A stretch of DNA of 64,000 bases from Cellulophaga sp. L1A9 (GTDB lineage Bacteria > Bacteroidota > Bacteroidia > Flavobacteriales > Flavobacteriaceae). Made by a program: the position numbers and the translations under genes. Positions 8,999-17,954 of the stretch are shown in pieces. Below the pieces are notes generated by a model, which saw nothing but the letters and a program-made list of their open reading frames with translations, had not been told where the DNA came from and did not search any database. Numbering within the stretch: position 1 is the stretch's first letter; every line of letters starts with the position of its first letter. The stretch covers positions 2,542,001 to 2,606,000 of the forward strand of contig NZ_CP047027.1 in the NCBI RefSeq assembly GCF_009797025.1. Direction: 5' to 3'.

Positions 8999-10326
8999 TG
9001 CAAAATACACCAATAATCTCATGGTTTGAAGTACTCAGGAATAGTAAAAAAATTCTAGAGAATCCTTTGCCATTCCATCGTAAAAATTTTGAAAAGCTTG
9101 GAAATACATTTCGTGTGCCAGTTGGATTTAGTGGTGAGCTTGCATTTACACGTAACCCAAAATTAATAAAGCATATTCTTCAAAAGCAACATCGTAAATA
9201 CCATAAGTCATCATTACAAACTAAAGATTTAGCCAAGTATATTGGGCATGGAATCTTAACTTCAAACGGAGAGCATTGGCGTACACATAGGAGAATGGTG
9301 CAACCTGCATTTCATAAAAAGAAGTTGCGCAATTTAATGGGAACTATCCGTGAAGCCATCTTATTGGAAATAAAAGATTTACCAATAGCTGAGCCTATAG
9401 ATGTATACCCTATCATGAGTAATTTGGCCTTTCAAGTAGTTGCTAAATCACTGTTTAGTAGTGATGATATTCAAGAAGAAATGTCTCAGCTGCAATACAT
9501 CACGGAAACCAATCAGAGAATGCTGATCAAGGAGATGCGACAGCCGTATTTAAATTGGTGGTTTCATTTAAGTGGGAAAATAAAAAAGCACTTAAATTTA
9601 GCCAAAGACGGGCAAGCTATTTTGCATGAACTGATTGAAGAGCGTAGAAACTCGGCAGTAGAAAAAGACGATTTATTAGACATGTTATTGCAGGCCAGAT
9701 ACGAGGATGGTACGGCAATGGCTAAAGCGCAATTGATAGATGAAGTGCTTATTTTATTTACGGCAGGTCATGAAACAACAGCAAATGCATTGAGTTTTTT
9801 AATATTTTCACTTGCAAAACATCCAGAAATTCAAGAAAAAGCCTACCAAGAGATTAAGAATATTTCTTTAGAAAGCGATGATGTATTAACGCAGGTTTTA
9901 GAACTGAAATATATTCAGCAATGTATAGAAGAGGCAATGCGTTTGTATCCGCCAGCGTATATTATAGATCGTGTAGCAATAGCCGATGATGAATTTGAGG
10001 GGTTGAGTATTCCTAAAGATTCTTTGATTTTAATGAGTATCTACGAGATACATAGAAATGAGGATTTTTGGGAAGCACCGAACGAATTTAACCCAGACCG
10101 TTTTGAAGCCTCAAAGAAGAAAGAATATCAAGAGTATTATTATCCTTTCGGGGCAGGTCCTAGAATGTGCGTAGGGAATAATTTTGCAATGTATGAAATG
10201 ATCATTGCGGTTACAGAACTGCTGCAAAAATATAAAATGACTACTGCTTTAACAGCGGTTACTATTAATCCGTTAATTTCTTTAAAGCCAGAAAACGTCT
10301 TAATTAGTTTTACAGCTAGAAACTAA
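8998..10326 (+). CDS. Cytochrome P450
   Basis: 442 residues, soluble P450 fold. Diagnostic motifs: I-helix AGHETT (residues 256-261, oxygen activation), K-helix E312-x-x-R315, PERF-like 'NPDRF', and the heme-thiolate loop FGAGPRMCVG with the axial Cys at 391. Family resemblance is to bacterial fatty-acid or terpenoid hydroxylases of the CYP102/CYP4-like kind ('HETTANALSF'); substrate cannot be told. No membrane anchor and no fused reductase, so it must use separate redox partners, none of which is adjacent. It shares a TAATG overlap with ruvB and is closed by a bidirectional hairpin at 10325. Confidence 0.92.
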   Translation: MQNTPIISWFEVLRNSKKILENPLPFHRKNFEKLGNTFRVPVGFSGELAFTRNPKLIKHILQKQHRKYHKSSLQTKDLAKYIGHGILTSNGEHWRTHRRMVQPAFHKKKLRNLMGTIREAILLEIKDLPIAEPIDVYPIMSNLAFQVVAKSLFSSDDIQEEMSQLQYITETNQRMLIKEMRQPYLNWWFHLSGKIKKHLNLAKDGQAILHELIEERRNSAVEKDDLLDMLLQARYEDGTAMAKAQLIDEVLILFTAGHETTANALSFLIFSLAKHPEIQEKAYQEIKNISLESDDVLTQVLELKYIQQCIEEAMRLYPPAYIIDRVAIADDEFEGLSIPKDSLILMSIYEIHRNEDFWEAPNEFNPDRFEASKKKEYQEYYYPFGAGPRMCVGNNFAMYEMIIAVTELLQKYKMTTALTAVTINPLISLKPENVLISFTARN

Positions 10327-10352
10327 AAAAGCCACAGATTCCTGTGGCTTTT
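10325..10352. terminator. Bidirectional terminator between P450 and ABC-2 permease
   Basis: GCCACAG / CTGTGGC, extended by A and T tracts to an 11-bp stem with an ATTC loop. A-tract on the left and T-tract on the right serve the two convergent genes. Confidence 0.85.
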
Positions 10353-10372
10353 AATCTCATCTAAATTCTAAG

Positions 10373-11551
10373 TTATTTTAGAATTGCATTCTCATCAGAG
10401 AATTTTTTATAGCTGAAGTAAACAGCTCCGATTGCAAAAGCAATAAGTGATATTAATATTACGAAATATTGCATCATATCAATGGTTCCTGCCATAATTT
10501 CTTTAACCCCTAAGCCAATATTTAAAACAGGAATCAATACAGTGGTCCAGTTTAATTCTATGCCAGGCATCATGGCCATTACCAAAGGAATAATGATAAG
10601 TATGATGATTGGCGACGCTTTACTTTGTGCCTCCTTAAATGAGGTAGCACCAGCAACCAAAGCAATGATGAAACCAGATAAGAATAAAGAAAACGGGATC
10701 AATAATAATAAGATTAAGGTTATCGATTGAAAATTAAGCATTTCACTAATTACCGATTTAAACGAATCCGGAATTCCATCAAAAAGTTTCAGTCCAACGA
10801 TAAGTCCTATTAAGTTTAATAGCGCAGGGATAAAGCCAAGTAGAGAGGCTACAATAGCTTTTCCTAGTAATACCTTAAATTTTGAAATAGGTAAGGATAA
10901 GGTTGTTTCAATAGTTTTTCGTTCTTTTTCTCCCGTTACTAAATCTACAGCCGCAAGCAAACAACCACCCCACATAGTTAGGATAAAAAGGTAAGGGATA
11001 AAGCCACCTATTCTTTTTCCAATAACTTCTTTTTGTTCGCCGACCTCAATATAATTTTCTGTAAAAGGGGTCATTTTCTGTGTTGGAATGTGTAGAATAG
11101 CAATCCGTTCTTCTTTTAATTTAGCATTGAAAGTTTCAATTAATTTGGTGATCCTATTGTTTACATTCTCTTTAGATCCATTTCTGAAGATTTGCACTTC
11201 GCCTGTGTTTAATTGATCCATTTGTGTACTCCAATCCGCAGGAAAAACAATAGCGGTTTGTATACTTTCATCGGCTATTAACGCTTTAAAATCTTCAACC
11301 TTATTATAAGTGGTTACTTTGTTTAAAGTATCTGCGGCAATAAGAGCAGAAAATTCAGCCGGGGCATTAACGAGACCTATTTCAACTGTTTTTTCTTGTT
11401 GTTGTTTCTCAATCATTTCCGTCACTTTCATCGCGCCGAAAATTAAAATAGGAACTAATAGTGTGGGTAAAACAATAGAATTAATAATTGTTTTCTTATC
11501 TCTAAGAAGCTCTGTTAGTTCTTTTTTTATAATTATAAATAAGTCGTTCAT
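10373..11551 (-). CDS. ABC-2 type exporter permease (NatB-like)
   Basis: 392 residues. One N-terminal helix (near 22-43) is followed by a large extracytoplasmic domain of about 130 residues, then roughly five to six C-terminal helices, the architecture of ABC2_membrane_3/NatB permeases. The conserved cytoplasmic segment 'TGEKERKTIETTLSLPISK' links the two halves. NatAB of Bacillus exports Na+; in this family the substrate varies, so it is left open. It begins 1 bp after the ATPase gene stop and pairs with it as a two-gene transporter. Confidence 0.85.
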   Translation of the reverse strand: MNDLFIIIKKELTELLRDKKTIINSIVLPTLLVPILIFGAMKVTEMIEKQQQEKTVEIGLVNAPAEFSALIAADTLNKVTTYNKVEDFKALIADESIQTAIVFPADWSTQMDQLNTGEVQIFRNGSKENVNNRITKLIETFNAKLKEERIAILHIPTQKMTPFTENYIEVGEQKEVIGKRIGGFIPYLFILTMWGGCLLAAVDLVTGEKERKTIETTLSLPISKFKVLLGKAIVASLLGFIPALLNLIGLIVGLKLFDGIPDSFKSVISEMLNFQSITLILLLLIPFSLFLSGFIIALVAGATSFKEAQSKASPIIILIIIPLVMAMMPGIELNWTTVLIPVLNIGLGVKEIMAGTIDMMQYFVILISLIAFAIGAVYFSYKKFSDENAILK

Positions 11552-11552
11552 C

Positions 11553-12308
11553 TTAAGCTTCTTTTACGCGATTAATAAATTCTTGAGTTAAATTGGCAGC
11601 TTTCATTTCACCTTTGAAATTCTCAAAAGTATCATTGTAGATGATAGATCCTTTATTAATAATAGCCAGATCGTCACAGAGTAAGTCTACTTCGCTCATA
11701 ATATGTGAGGAAAATATAACCGTTTTGTTATTTTCTTTGGATTCGCGAATTAAATCAATAATACTTTCTGCAGTAATAACATCAAGACCAGAAGTAGGTT
11801 CATCAAAGATTAAAACTTCGGGATCATGAATTAGCGTACGTGCAATAGAAACTTTTTGTTTCATACCTGTACTCATTTGTCCTATTCTTTTTTTTCTAAA
11901 TTCGTTAATTCCGAGTTTTTCAAATAGGTATTCTTTGCGTTCTGAAAGTTGTGCATTTGGAATTTTATATAGTTTCCCGAAGAATTCAATAGTCTCATCA
12001 GGATTTAAACGTTCGTATAAACCTGTAGAGCCTGTTAAAAACCCTATTCTTTTTTTTACTTCATCATTTCCTTTTGAAATATCAATACCATCTACAATGG
12101 CAGTTCCTGACGTAGGATTGATAATTCCAGCAATCATACGAAGTGTGGTTGTCTTTCCTGCGCCATTTGCGCCAAGCAGTGAGAATATTCTTCCTGGCTT
12201 ACAATCAAAAGAAATAGAATTCACAGCATTCACTGTGGTGGACTCTTTTTTAAATCCTTTTTTCGTAGTAACGACAAAAGATTTGGTTAGATTTTCAATA
12301 TGTATCAT
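11553..12308 (-). CDS. ABC transporter ATPase (NatA-like)
   Basis: 251 residues. Walker A GANGAGKTT, Q-loop in 'GFLTGSTGLYERL', signature MSTGMKQK (variant of LSGGQ) and Walker B VLIFDEPTSGLD are all present, followed by the switch His in FSSHIMSEV. The STGM-type signature is typical of drug/Na+ exporters of the CcmA/NatA group. First gene of a two-gene operon with the permease at 10373. Its upstream region on the minus strand holds a TGTAAC at 12358-12363 but no good partner box. Confidence 0.92.
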   Translation of the reverse strand: MIHIENLTKSFVVTTKKGFKKESTTVNAVNSISFDCKPGRIFSLLGANGAGKTTTLRMIAGIINPTSGTAIVDGIDISKGNDEVKKRIGFLTGSTGLYERLNPDETIEFFGKLYKIPNAQLSERKEYLFEKLGINEFRKKRIGQMSTGMKQKVSIARTLIHDPEVLIFDEPTSGLDVITAESIIDLIRESKENNKTVIFSSHIMSEVDLLCDDLAIINKGSIIYNDTFENFKGEMKAANLTQEFINRVKEA

Positions 12309-12457
12309 CTTAGTTGTTTAATTTGGTACGCTTAGTTAGTGTGTAAAAAGTTTATTTGTTACAGTAAATCTCTATTTTTTAGAAATAAATCGCAAAATCA
12401 AACTTAAGGGTTTTTTTTCAGAGCTGAATTAGAAAGGCATATACTATTAGATATTAA

Positions 12458-13378
12458 ATGAATACAAGGGAAAAGCATAGTGATTTGATAAAAGCCGAAG
12501 CCATACGACTTGGGTTTCTATCTTGTGGTATTTCTAAAGCTGATTTTTTAGAAGAGGAAGCACCTCGATTAGAAAAATGGTTAAAAAATAATAGGAATGG
12601 AGAAATGCAGTATATGGAGAATCATTTTGACAAACGACTAGACCCGCGTTTGTTAGTTGAAGATGCTAAATCTGTTATTTCATTAACTTTAAACTATTAT
12701 CCAGAAGAACAGCAAATTGATGATACGTATAAAATTTCTAAATACGCGTATGGTCATGATTATCACCATGTGATTAAAGGAAAACTTAAACAGCTACAAG
12801 AATTTATTTCTGAAGAGATAGGAGAAGTAGGTGGTAGGGCTTTTGTAGACTCTGCTCCGGTTCTTGATAAGGCTTGGGCGGCAAAAAGTGGTTTAGGTTG
12901 GATTGGAAAGCATAGTAATTTACTGACCCAAAAGACAGGTTCTTTTTATTTTATTGCAGAATTAATTGTAGATTTAGATTTGACTTACGATCATCCCGTG
13001 ACAGATCATTGTGGTACGTGTACAGCGTGTATAGATGCATGCCCAACACAAGCAATAGTTCAGCCTTATGTCGTTGATGGAAGCAAATGTATTTCTTATT
13101 TTACCATTGAATTGAAAAATGAGATTCCGCAAGAGTTTCAAGGTAAGTTTGATGATTGGGCGTTTGGTTGTGATGTCTGTCAAGATGTGTGTCCCTGGAA
13201 TCGGTTTTCAAAACCACATAGTGAACCTTTGTTTAATCCGCATCCTGATTTACTGTCCTTAACTAAAAAAGATTGGGAGGAAATTACAGATGATGTTTTT
13301 AAAAAAGTCTTTCAAAAATCAGCCGTGAAAAGAACGAAATACGCTGGATTAACCCGAAATATTGATTTCCTAAAATAA
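12458..13378 (+). CDS. queG: Epoxyqueuosine reductase QueG
   Basis: 306 residues. QueG reduces epoxyqueuosine to queuosine in tRNA, using cobalamin and two [4Fe-4S] clusters. The ferredoxin-like Cys are C185, C188, C191, C195 and C238, C241, C245 in the [11 protein letters not shown] segment, the expected two-cluster pattern with one cysteine elsewhere. The segment 'SLTLNYYP' and '[15 protein letters not shown]' are QueG signatures. Length is shorter than the HEAT-repeat-extended E. coli form (about 380), as in other Bacteroidota. Monocistronic by spacing. Confidence 0.95.
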   Translation: MNTREKHSDLIKAEAIRLGFLSCGISKADFLEEEAPRLEKWLKNNRNGEMQYMENHFDKRLDPRLLVEDAKSVISLTLNYYPEEQQIDDTYKISKYAYGHDYHHVIKGKLKQLQEFISEEIGEVGGRAFVDSAPVLDKAWAAKSGLGWIGKHSNLLTQKTGSFYFIAELIVDLDLTYDHPVTDHCGTCTACIDACPTQAIVQPYVVDGSKCISYFTIELKNEIPQEFQGKFDDWAFGCDVCQDVCPWNRFSKPHSEPLFNPHPDLLSLTKKDWEEITDDVFKKVFQKSAVKRTKYAGLTRNIDFLK

Positions 13379-13547
13379 TTTTGGAAAAACTATAACGATT
13401 TCGTTTTTTTATTCTTGTATTTTTCAGCATTAAAACTTCCGGTATTTTAATAAAGTGTTATCTTCAATGGCGAATAATAGGAAATATGTAAAATTCTAGA
13501 AGTATTTTCAGAATAACATAATTTCAATAGTGGCCTAACTACACGTT

Positions 13548-14858
13548 ATGAAAATAAAAAAACCAAACTTAACTTTTTGGCAAATCTTTAATATGAATGT
13601 TGGTTTCCTAGGAATTCAATACAGTTTCGGGTTACAACAGACGGCTATAAATCCTATATTTTTATATTTAGGAGCTCCAGAAGATTTGCTTCCTATCTTA
13701 AATATCGCGGGTCCTGTAACAGGATTAATTGTACAGCCTATAATTGGGGCAATTTCAGATAAAACGTGGTCTCCAAAATGGGGGAGACGGAAACCTTTCT
13801 TTTTAATTGGGGCAATTTTAGGAAGTCTTTGTTTATTTGCCTTTCCTTTTAGTCCAACATTGTGGTTTGCTGTTGGGTTATTATGGCTCTTAGATGTAGG
13901 TAATAATATGGCTATGGAACCTTACCGCGCTTTCGTTGGCGATAAATTACCTGAAAAGCAATTGAGCTTAGGGTACCAAATGCAAAGTTTGTTTGTGGGT
14001 GGAGGTATTTTATTAGCGACCTTATCTATTGTGCTATTTCAACAATGGTTTGGTGGAGCTATTGAAGTGGAAGGAACTATACCAAAGTGGTTGTATTATT
14101 CCTTCTTTATTGGGGCATTTTTGTCGATAACAACCATTTTATGGTCTGTATTGAAAACTCCAGAAATTCCACCATCTGAAGATGAAATGAAAGAAATAAA
14201 TGCGCATAGAGGATTGTCTTTTGTAGCGCGTGTAAAAATGCCATTTATAGAAATAAGTAAAGCAATTAAAGAAATGCCACGTTTTATGTGGATGCTTTCT
14301 GTTGTTTACCTATTTCAGTGGTATGCCTTATTTATATACTGGCAATTTATAACCCCTTTGTTTAAAACAACAATGGGTTTTGACATCTCTACAGCAACAT
14401 CACAGTCCGCGAAAATGAGTCTGACTTATAATATCGTAACTGCTGTGGTAGCATTAGTTTTAGTGCCTTTAACCTTAAAATTTGGAGGGAAGAAAATTTA
14501 TGCTTTGAGTTTATTTGGTACTGGCTTGGCTTTATTTGCAATCCCTTATATATCTGATCCTCTTTTAGTTTTATTACCGATGGTTTTATTTGGTATTGGT
14601 TGGGCAGCAATGATGGGCATACCGTATACAATGGTTTCTAAAATTGTACCACAAGATCGCAGAGGGGTATATATGGGTATTTTAAATATGATGATTGTTA
14701 TTCCGATGGGAATTCAAACTGTAACTTTTGGACCAATATTTAAGAACTTTTTAGGCAGTAGTGCAGTAAATGCAATACTTTTTGGTGGTGTGTTCTTTAT
14801 TTTAGCTGCAATTTTTGCATTGCGATTGAAAGTTCCAAAAACTGAAATAGATTCTTAA
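13548..14858 (+). CDS. MFS transporter, SLC45/GPH-like sugar carrier
   Basis: 436 residues with about twelve hydrophobic segments. The loop after helix 2, 'GAISDKTWSPKWGRRKPFFL', is the MFS A-motif in the form seen in SLC45-type and glycoside-pentoside-hexuronide carriers, and 'MGIPYTMVSKIVPQDRRGVYMGILN' is the corresponding second-half loop. Likely a proton-coupled sugar (often disaccharide) importer in the inner membrane. No glycosidase or regulator is adjacent, so the substrate is open. A terminator follows at 14888. Confidence 0.85.
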   Translation: MKIKKPNLTFWQIFNMNVGFLGIQYSFGLQQTAINPIFLYLGAPEDLLPILNIAGPVTGLIVQPIIGAISDKTWSPKWGRRKPFFLIGAILGSLCLFAFPFSPTLWFAVGLLWLLDVGNNMAMEPYRAFVGDKLPEKQLSLGYQMQSLFVGGGILLATLSIVLFQQWFGGAIEVEGTIPKWLYYSFFIGAFLSITTILWSVLKTPEIPPSEDEMKEINAHRGLSFVARVKMPFIEISKAIKEMPRFMWMLSVVYLFQWYALFIYWQFITPLFKTTMGFDISTATSQSAKMSLTYNIVTAVVALVLVPLTLKFGGKKIYALSLFGTGLALFAIPYISDPLLVLLPMVLFGIGWAAMMGIPYTMVSKIVPQDRRGVYMGILNMMIVIPMGIQTVTFGPIFKNFLGSSAVNAILFGGVFFILAAIFALRLKVPKTEIDS

Positions 14859-14887
14859 TCGTGAATAAGAAACATAGGATATTTTAT

Positions 14888-14920
14888 AAAGGTATTAATA
14901 GATGTTAATGCCTTTTTTTT
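14888..14920 (+). terminator. Rho-independent terminator after MFS gene
   Basis: AAGGTATTAA pairs with TTAATGCCTT (one G-T wobble), loop about 6 nt, followed by eight T. Confidence 0.85.
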
Positions 14921-14955
14921 ATTCTAAATACGTGGGCACTTAAAAAGAATACGTG

Positions 14956-14963
14956 TAAATTTG
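14956..14963 (+). promoter_or_regulatory. Candidate -7 box (TAAATTTG) for maeB
   Basis: Matches TAnnTTTG, 19 bp before the maeB ATG. The -33 element is weak (no TTG at the expected spacing), so the call is tentative. Confidence 0.4.
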
Positions 14964-14982
14964 TTTTTCAATTAATTAGAAT

Positions 14983-17268
14983 ATGAGCACAGAATCTAAA
15001 CGTAGAGAAGCATTAGTATATCATGCGAAACCTCAACCCGGAAAAATAAAAATTGTCCCGACAAAACCTTATGCTACCCAGCGCGACTTGGCTTTAGCAT
15101 ATTCTCCCGGAGTTGCAGAACCATGTTTAGAGATTGCAAAAGATAAAGAAAACGTTTATAAGTACACCTCAAAAGGTAATCTAGTAGCGATAATTTCTAA
15201 TGGTACAGCGGTATTAGGTTTAGGTAATATTGGGCCAGAAGCTTCTAAACCTGTAATGGAAGGCAAAGGATTACTTTTTAAAATCTTTGCAGATATAGAT
15301 GGAATGGATATCGAGGTAGATACTGAAGATGTTGAAAAATTTATTCAAACAGTAAAAATGATAGCTCCAACTTTTGGAGGGATTAATTTAGAAGATATTA
15401 AAGCGCCTGAAGCTTTTGAAATAGAACGTAGGTTAAAAGAGGAATTAGATATTCCTGTAATGCATGATGATCAGCATGGAACAGCAATTATTTCTGCAGC
15501 TGCATTATTAAATGCATTAGAGATCACAGGAAAAAAGATTGATGAAGTTCGTATAGTGATAAGTGGAGCAGGTGCAGCAGCAGTTTCATGTACAAGACTT
15601 TATAAAGCCTTTGGTGCTAAAGATGAGAATATCGTCATGATAGATAGTAAAGGGGTGATCCGAAAAGATCGTGAAAACTTATCTATTGAAAAATTGGAAT
15701 TTGCTACCGATAGAAAAATAGATACGCTAGTTGATGCAATGAAAGATGCCAATGTTTTTGTTGGTTTGTCTATTGCTAATGTGGTAACTCCTGAAATGTT
15801 ACTATCTATGGCTAGTGATCCTATTGTATTTGCAATGGCAAATCCTGATCCAGAAATTGAGTATAATTTAGCGATCAAAACAAGAAAAGATATCATCATG
15901 GCTACGGGCCGTTCAGACCATCCTAATCAGGTGAATAATGTGTTAGGTTTTCCATTTATCTTTAGAGGTGCATTAGACGTTAGAGCTACTAAAATTAACG
16001 AAGCTATGAAAATGGCAGCGGTTAAAGCAATAGCAGATCTAGCTAAAGAACCTGTACCAGAGCAAGTAAATATTGCTTACGGGGAAACGAAACTTACTTT
16101 TGGTAGAGAGTATATTATTCCGAAACCTGTAGATCCACGTTTAATTGGAGAGATTCCTCCTGCAGTTGCTAAAGCGGCAATGGATAGTGGTGTAGCTAAA
16201 AACCCTATTGAAGATTGGGATAAATATAAAGAAGAGTTATTACAGCGTTTAGGAAACGATAATAAAGTTGTTCGATTATTGCACAATAGAGCAAAAATCA
16301 ACAGTAAGAAAATTGTGTTTGCAGAGGCGGAGCATTTAGATGTATTAAAAGCAGCCCAAATTGCTTTAGAGGAAGGGATTGCAACACCAATTTTATTGGG
16401 AAATAAAGAGGTTATCCTAGAGCTTAAAAAAGAAATAGAGTTTGATGCAGATGTTCTTATTTTAGATCCTAAGGATAAAGAATCTAATGAAAAAAGAGAA
16501 CACTATGCAGAACGTTACTTTGAGACGAGAAGAAGAAGTGGGGTAACTCTTTATGGCGCTAAATCTAAAATGCGGGAGCGTAATTATTTTGGCGCAATGA
16601 TGGTTTTAGAAGGTGATGCAGATGGAATGATTTCTGGTTATTCAAGAGCATATCCAACAGTAGTAAAACCAATCTTTGAAGTAATTGGCCGTGCGGCTAA
16701 TGTGAAAAAAGTAGCAACGGTCAACATTATGATTACAGACCGTGGTCCGTTGTTCTTAGCAGATACGTCTATAAATATAGACCCTTCTGCAGCGGAGATT
16801 GCTGAAATTGCAAAAATGACGGCCAATGTAGCAACTACTTTTGGTTTTGAACCCGTAATGGCATTATTGTCTTATGCTAATTTTGGTTCTTCAAATCACC
16901 CACATGCAACCAAGGTTAGAGAGGCTGCAAGAATATTACATGAATCTAATCCAGAATTAATTGTTGATGGTGAGATTCAAATGGATTTTGCCTTAAATAA
17001 GGAATTAAATCAAGGGAAATTCCCGTTTTCTAAATTAGCAGGGAAAAAGGTGAATACCCTTATCTTTCCAAATCTAGAATCGGCAAACATCACCTATAAG
17101 TTATTGAAAGAATTAAATAAAGCAGACAGTATAGGACCAATCATGTTGGGACTTAAAAAATCTGTTCATATTCTTCAATTGGGTGCTAGTGTTGATGAAA
17201 TTGTAAATATGGCGGCTATTGCAGTTATAGATGCGCAACAACGTGAGAAACGTAAAAAATCTAAATAG
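14983..17268 (+). CDS. maeB: NADP-dependent malic enzyme with C-terminal phosphotransacetylase-like domain
   Basis: 761 residues, the length of the MaeB fusion family. N-terminal malic enzyme part (about 1-425) shows 'DLALAYSPGVAEPC', 'HDDQHGTAI' and the Rossmann 'ISGAGAAAVSCTRL', for oxidative decarboxylation of malate to pyruvate. The C-terminal part (about 430-755) resembles phosphate acetyltransferase; in characterised MaeB proteins it lacks PTA activity and binds acetyl-CoA as a regulator. Role: anaplerotic/NADPH supply in the cytoplasm. Followed by a strong terminator, so it is its own unit. Confidence 0.95.
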   Translation: MSTESKRREALVYHAKPQPGKIKIVPTKPYATQRDLALAYSPGVAEPCLEIAKDKENVYKYTSKGNLVAIISNGTAVLGLGNIGPEASKPVMEGKGLLFKIFADIDGMDIEVDTEDVEKFIQTVKMIAPTFGGINLEDIKAPEAFEIERRLKEELDIPVMHDDQHGTAIISAAALLNALEITGKKIDEVRIVISGAGAAAVSCTRLYKAFGAKDENIVMIDSKGVIRKDRENLSIEKLEFATDRKIDTLVDAMKDANVFVGLSIANVVTPEMLLSMASDPIVFAMANPDPEIEYNLAIKTRKDIIMATGRSDHPNQVNNVLGFPFIFRGALDVRATKINEAMKMAAVKAIADLAKEPVPEQVNIAYGETKLTFGREYIIPKPVDPRLIGEIPPAVAKAAMDSGVAKNPIEDWDKYKEELLQRLGNDNKVVRLLHNRAKINSKKIVFAEAEHLDVLKAAQIALEEGIATPILLGNKEVILELKKEIEFDADVLILDPKDKESNEKREHYAERYFETRRRSGVTLYGAKSKMRERNYFGAMMVLEGDADGMISGYSRAYPTVVKPIFEVIGRAANVKKVATVNIMITDRGPLFLADTSINIDPSAAEIAEIAKMTANVATTFGFEPVMALLSYANFGSSNHPHATKVREAARILHESNPELIVDGEIQMDFALNKELNQGKFPFSKLAGKKVNTLIFPNLESANITYKLLKELNKADSIGPIMLGLKKSVHILQLGASVDEIVNMAAIAVIDAQQREKRKKSK

Positions 17269-17283
17269 TATACCATAAAAATC

Positions 17284-17323
17284 AAACTAAAGTCAAAGCG
17301 TAATACTTTGACTTTAGTTTTTT
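17284..17323 (+). terminator. Rho-independent terminator after maeB
   Basis: Perfect 15-bp stem (AAACTAAAGTCAAAG / CTTTGACTTTAGTTT) with a 7-nt loop and a T tract. Confidence 0.95.
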
Positions 17324-17367
17324 AATATCTGAATAACACAAACCTATTACCATTAAATAAAGCCATT

Positions 17368-17949
17368 ATGATACATCATTTGAAAGGAAAATTAGTTGAA
17401 AAAAATCCTACTCATGTGGTGATAGAATGTGCTGGTGTAGGCTATTTTGTAAATATTTCACTGCATACCTTTTCAAAAATTACGGACGCTGAAAACATTC
17501 AGTTATTTACCCATCTTCAGGTAAAAGAAGACAGTCATACCTTATTCGGATTTTCAGAAAAATCTGAACGTGAAATTTTCCGTTTATTAGTGTCGGTTTC
17601 AGGAATTGGAGCAAGCATAGCACGTACCATGTTGTCTTCTATGTCTCCTATGCAAACTAGAGATGCAATTGCGACGGGTAATGTTTCCGCTATTCAATCG
17701 ATAAAAGGTATTGGAGCTAAAACGGCACAACGAGTTATTCTTGATTTAAAGGATAAAATATTAAAAATCTACGATATTGATGAAGTTTCGTCAGTTTCAA
17801 ACAATACAAATAAAGATGAAGCGTTATCTGCTTTAGAAGTTCTTGGCTTTATACGTAAACAGTCAGAAAAGATTGTAGACAAAGTTTTAGCTCAAGATGC
17901 TTCACTAAGCGTGGAAGACATTATAAAGCTTTCGCTTAAAAATTTGTAA
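17368..17949 (+). CDS. ruvA: Holliday junction DNA-binding protein RuvA
   Basis: 193 residues. OB-fold N-domain (about 1-63) with 'VVIECAGVGYFVNIS', then two helix-hairpin-helix motifs 'LVSVSGIGASIARTML' and 'IKGIGAKTAQRVILDLKDK', and a flexible linker to the C-terminal RuvB-binding helix bundle ('EALSALEVLGF'). It targets RuvB (7976 here) to Holliday junctions. Stop codon lies 5 bp before the sprA start, and no promoter fits between, so sprA is probably transcribed with it. Confidence 0.97.
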   Translation: MIHHLKGKLVEKNPTHVVIECAGVGYFVNISLHTFSKITDAENIQLFTHLQVKEDSHTLFGFSEKSEREIFRLLVSVSGIGASIARTMLSSMSPMQTRDAIATGNVSAIQSIKGIGAKTAQRVILDLKDKILKIYDIDEVSSVSNNTNKDEALSALEVLGFIRKQSEKIVDKVLAQDASLSVEDIIKLSLKNL

Positions 17950-17954
17950 AGAGT

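Noticed and set aside
12358..12363. TGTAAC on the minus strand upstream of the NatA-like gene, possibly a third ECF-type promoter
   Set aside because: At 16-17 bp the following bases read CACTAA rather than GTCTA, so only the -35-like half is present.
13394..13410. Terminator AACGATTTCGTT-T tract after queG
   Set aside because: Only a four-base-pair stem is possible once a loop of four is allowed; too weak to list.
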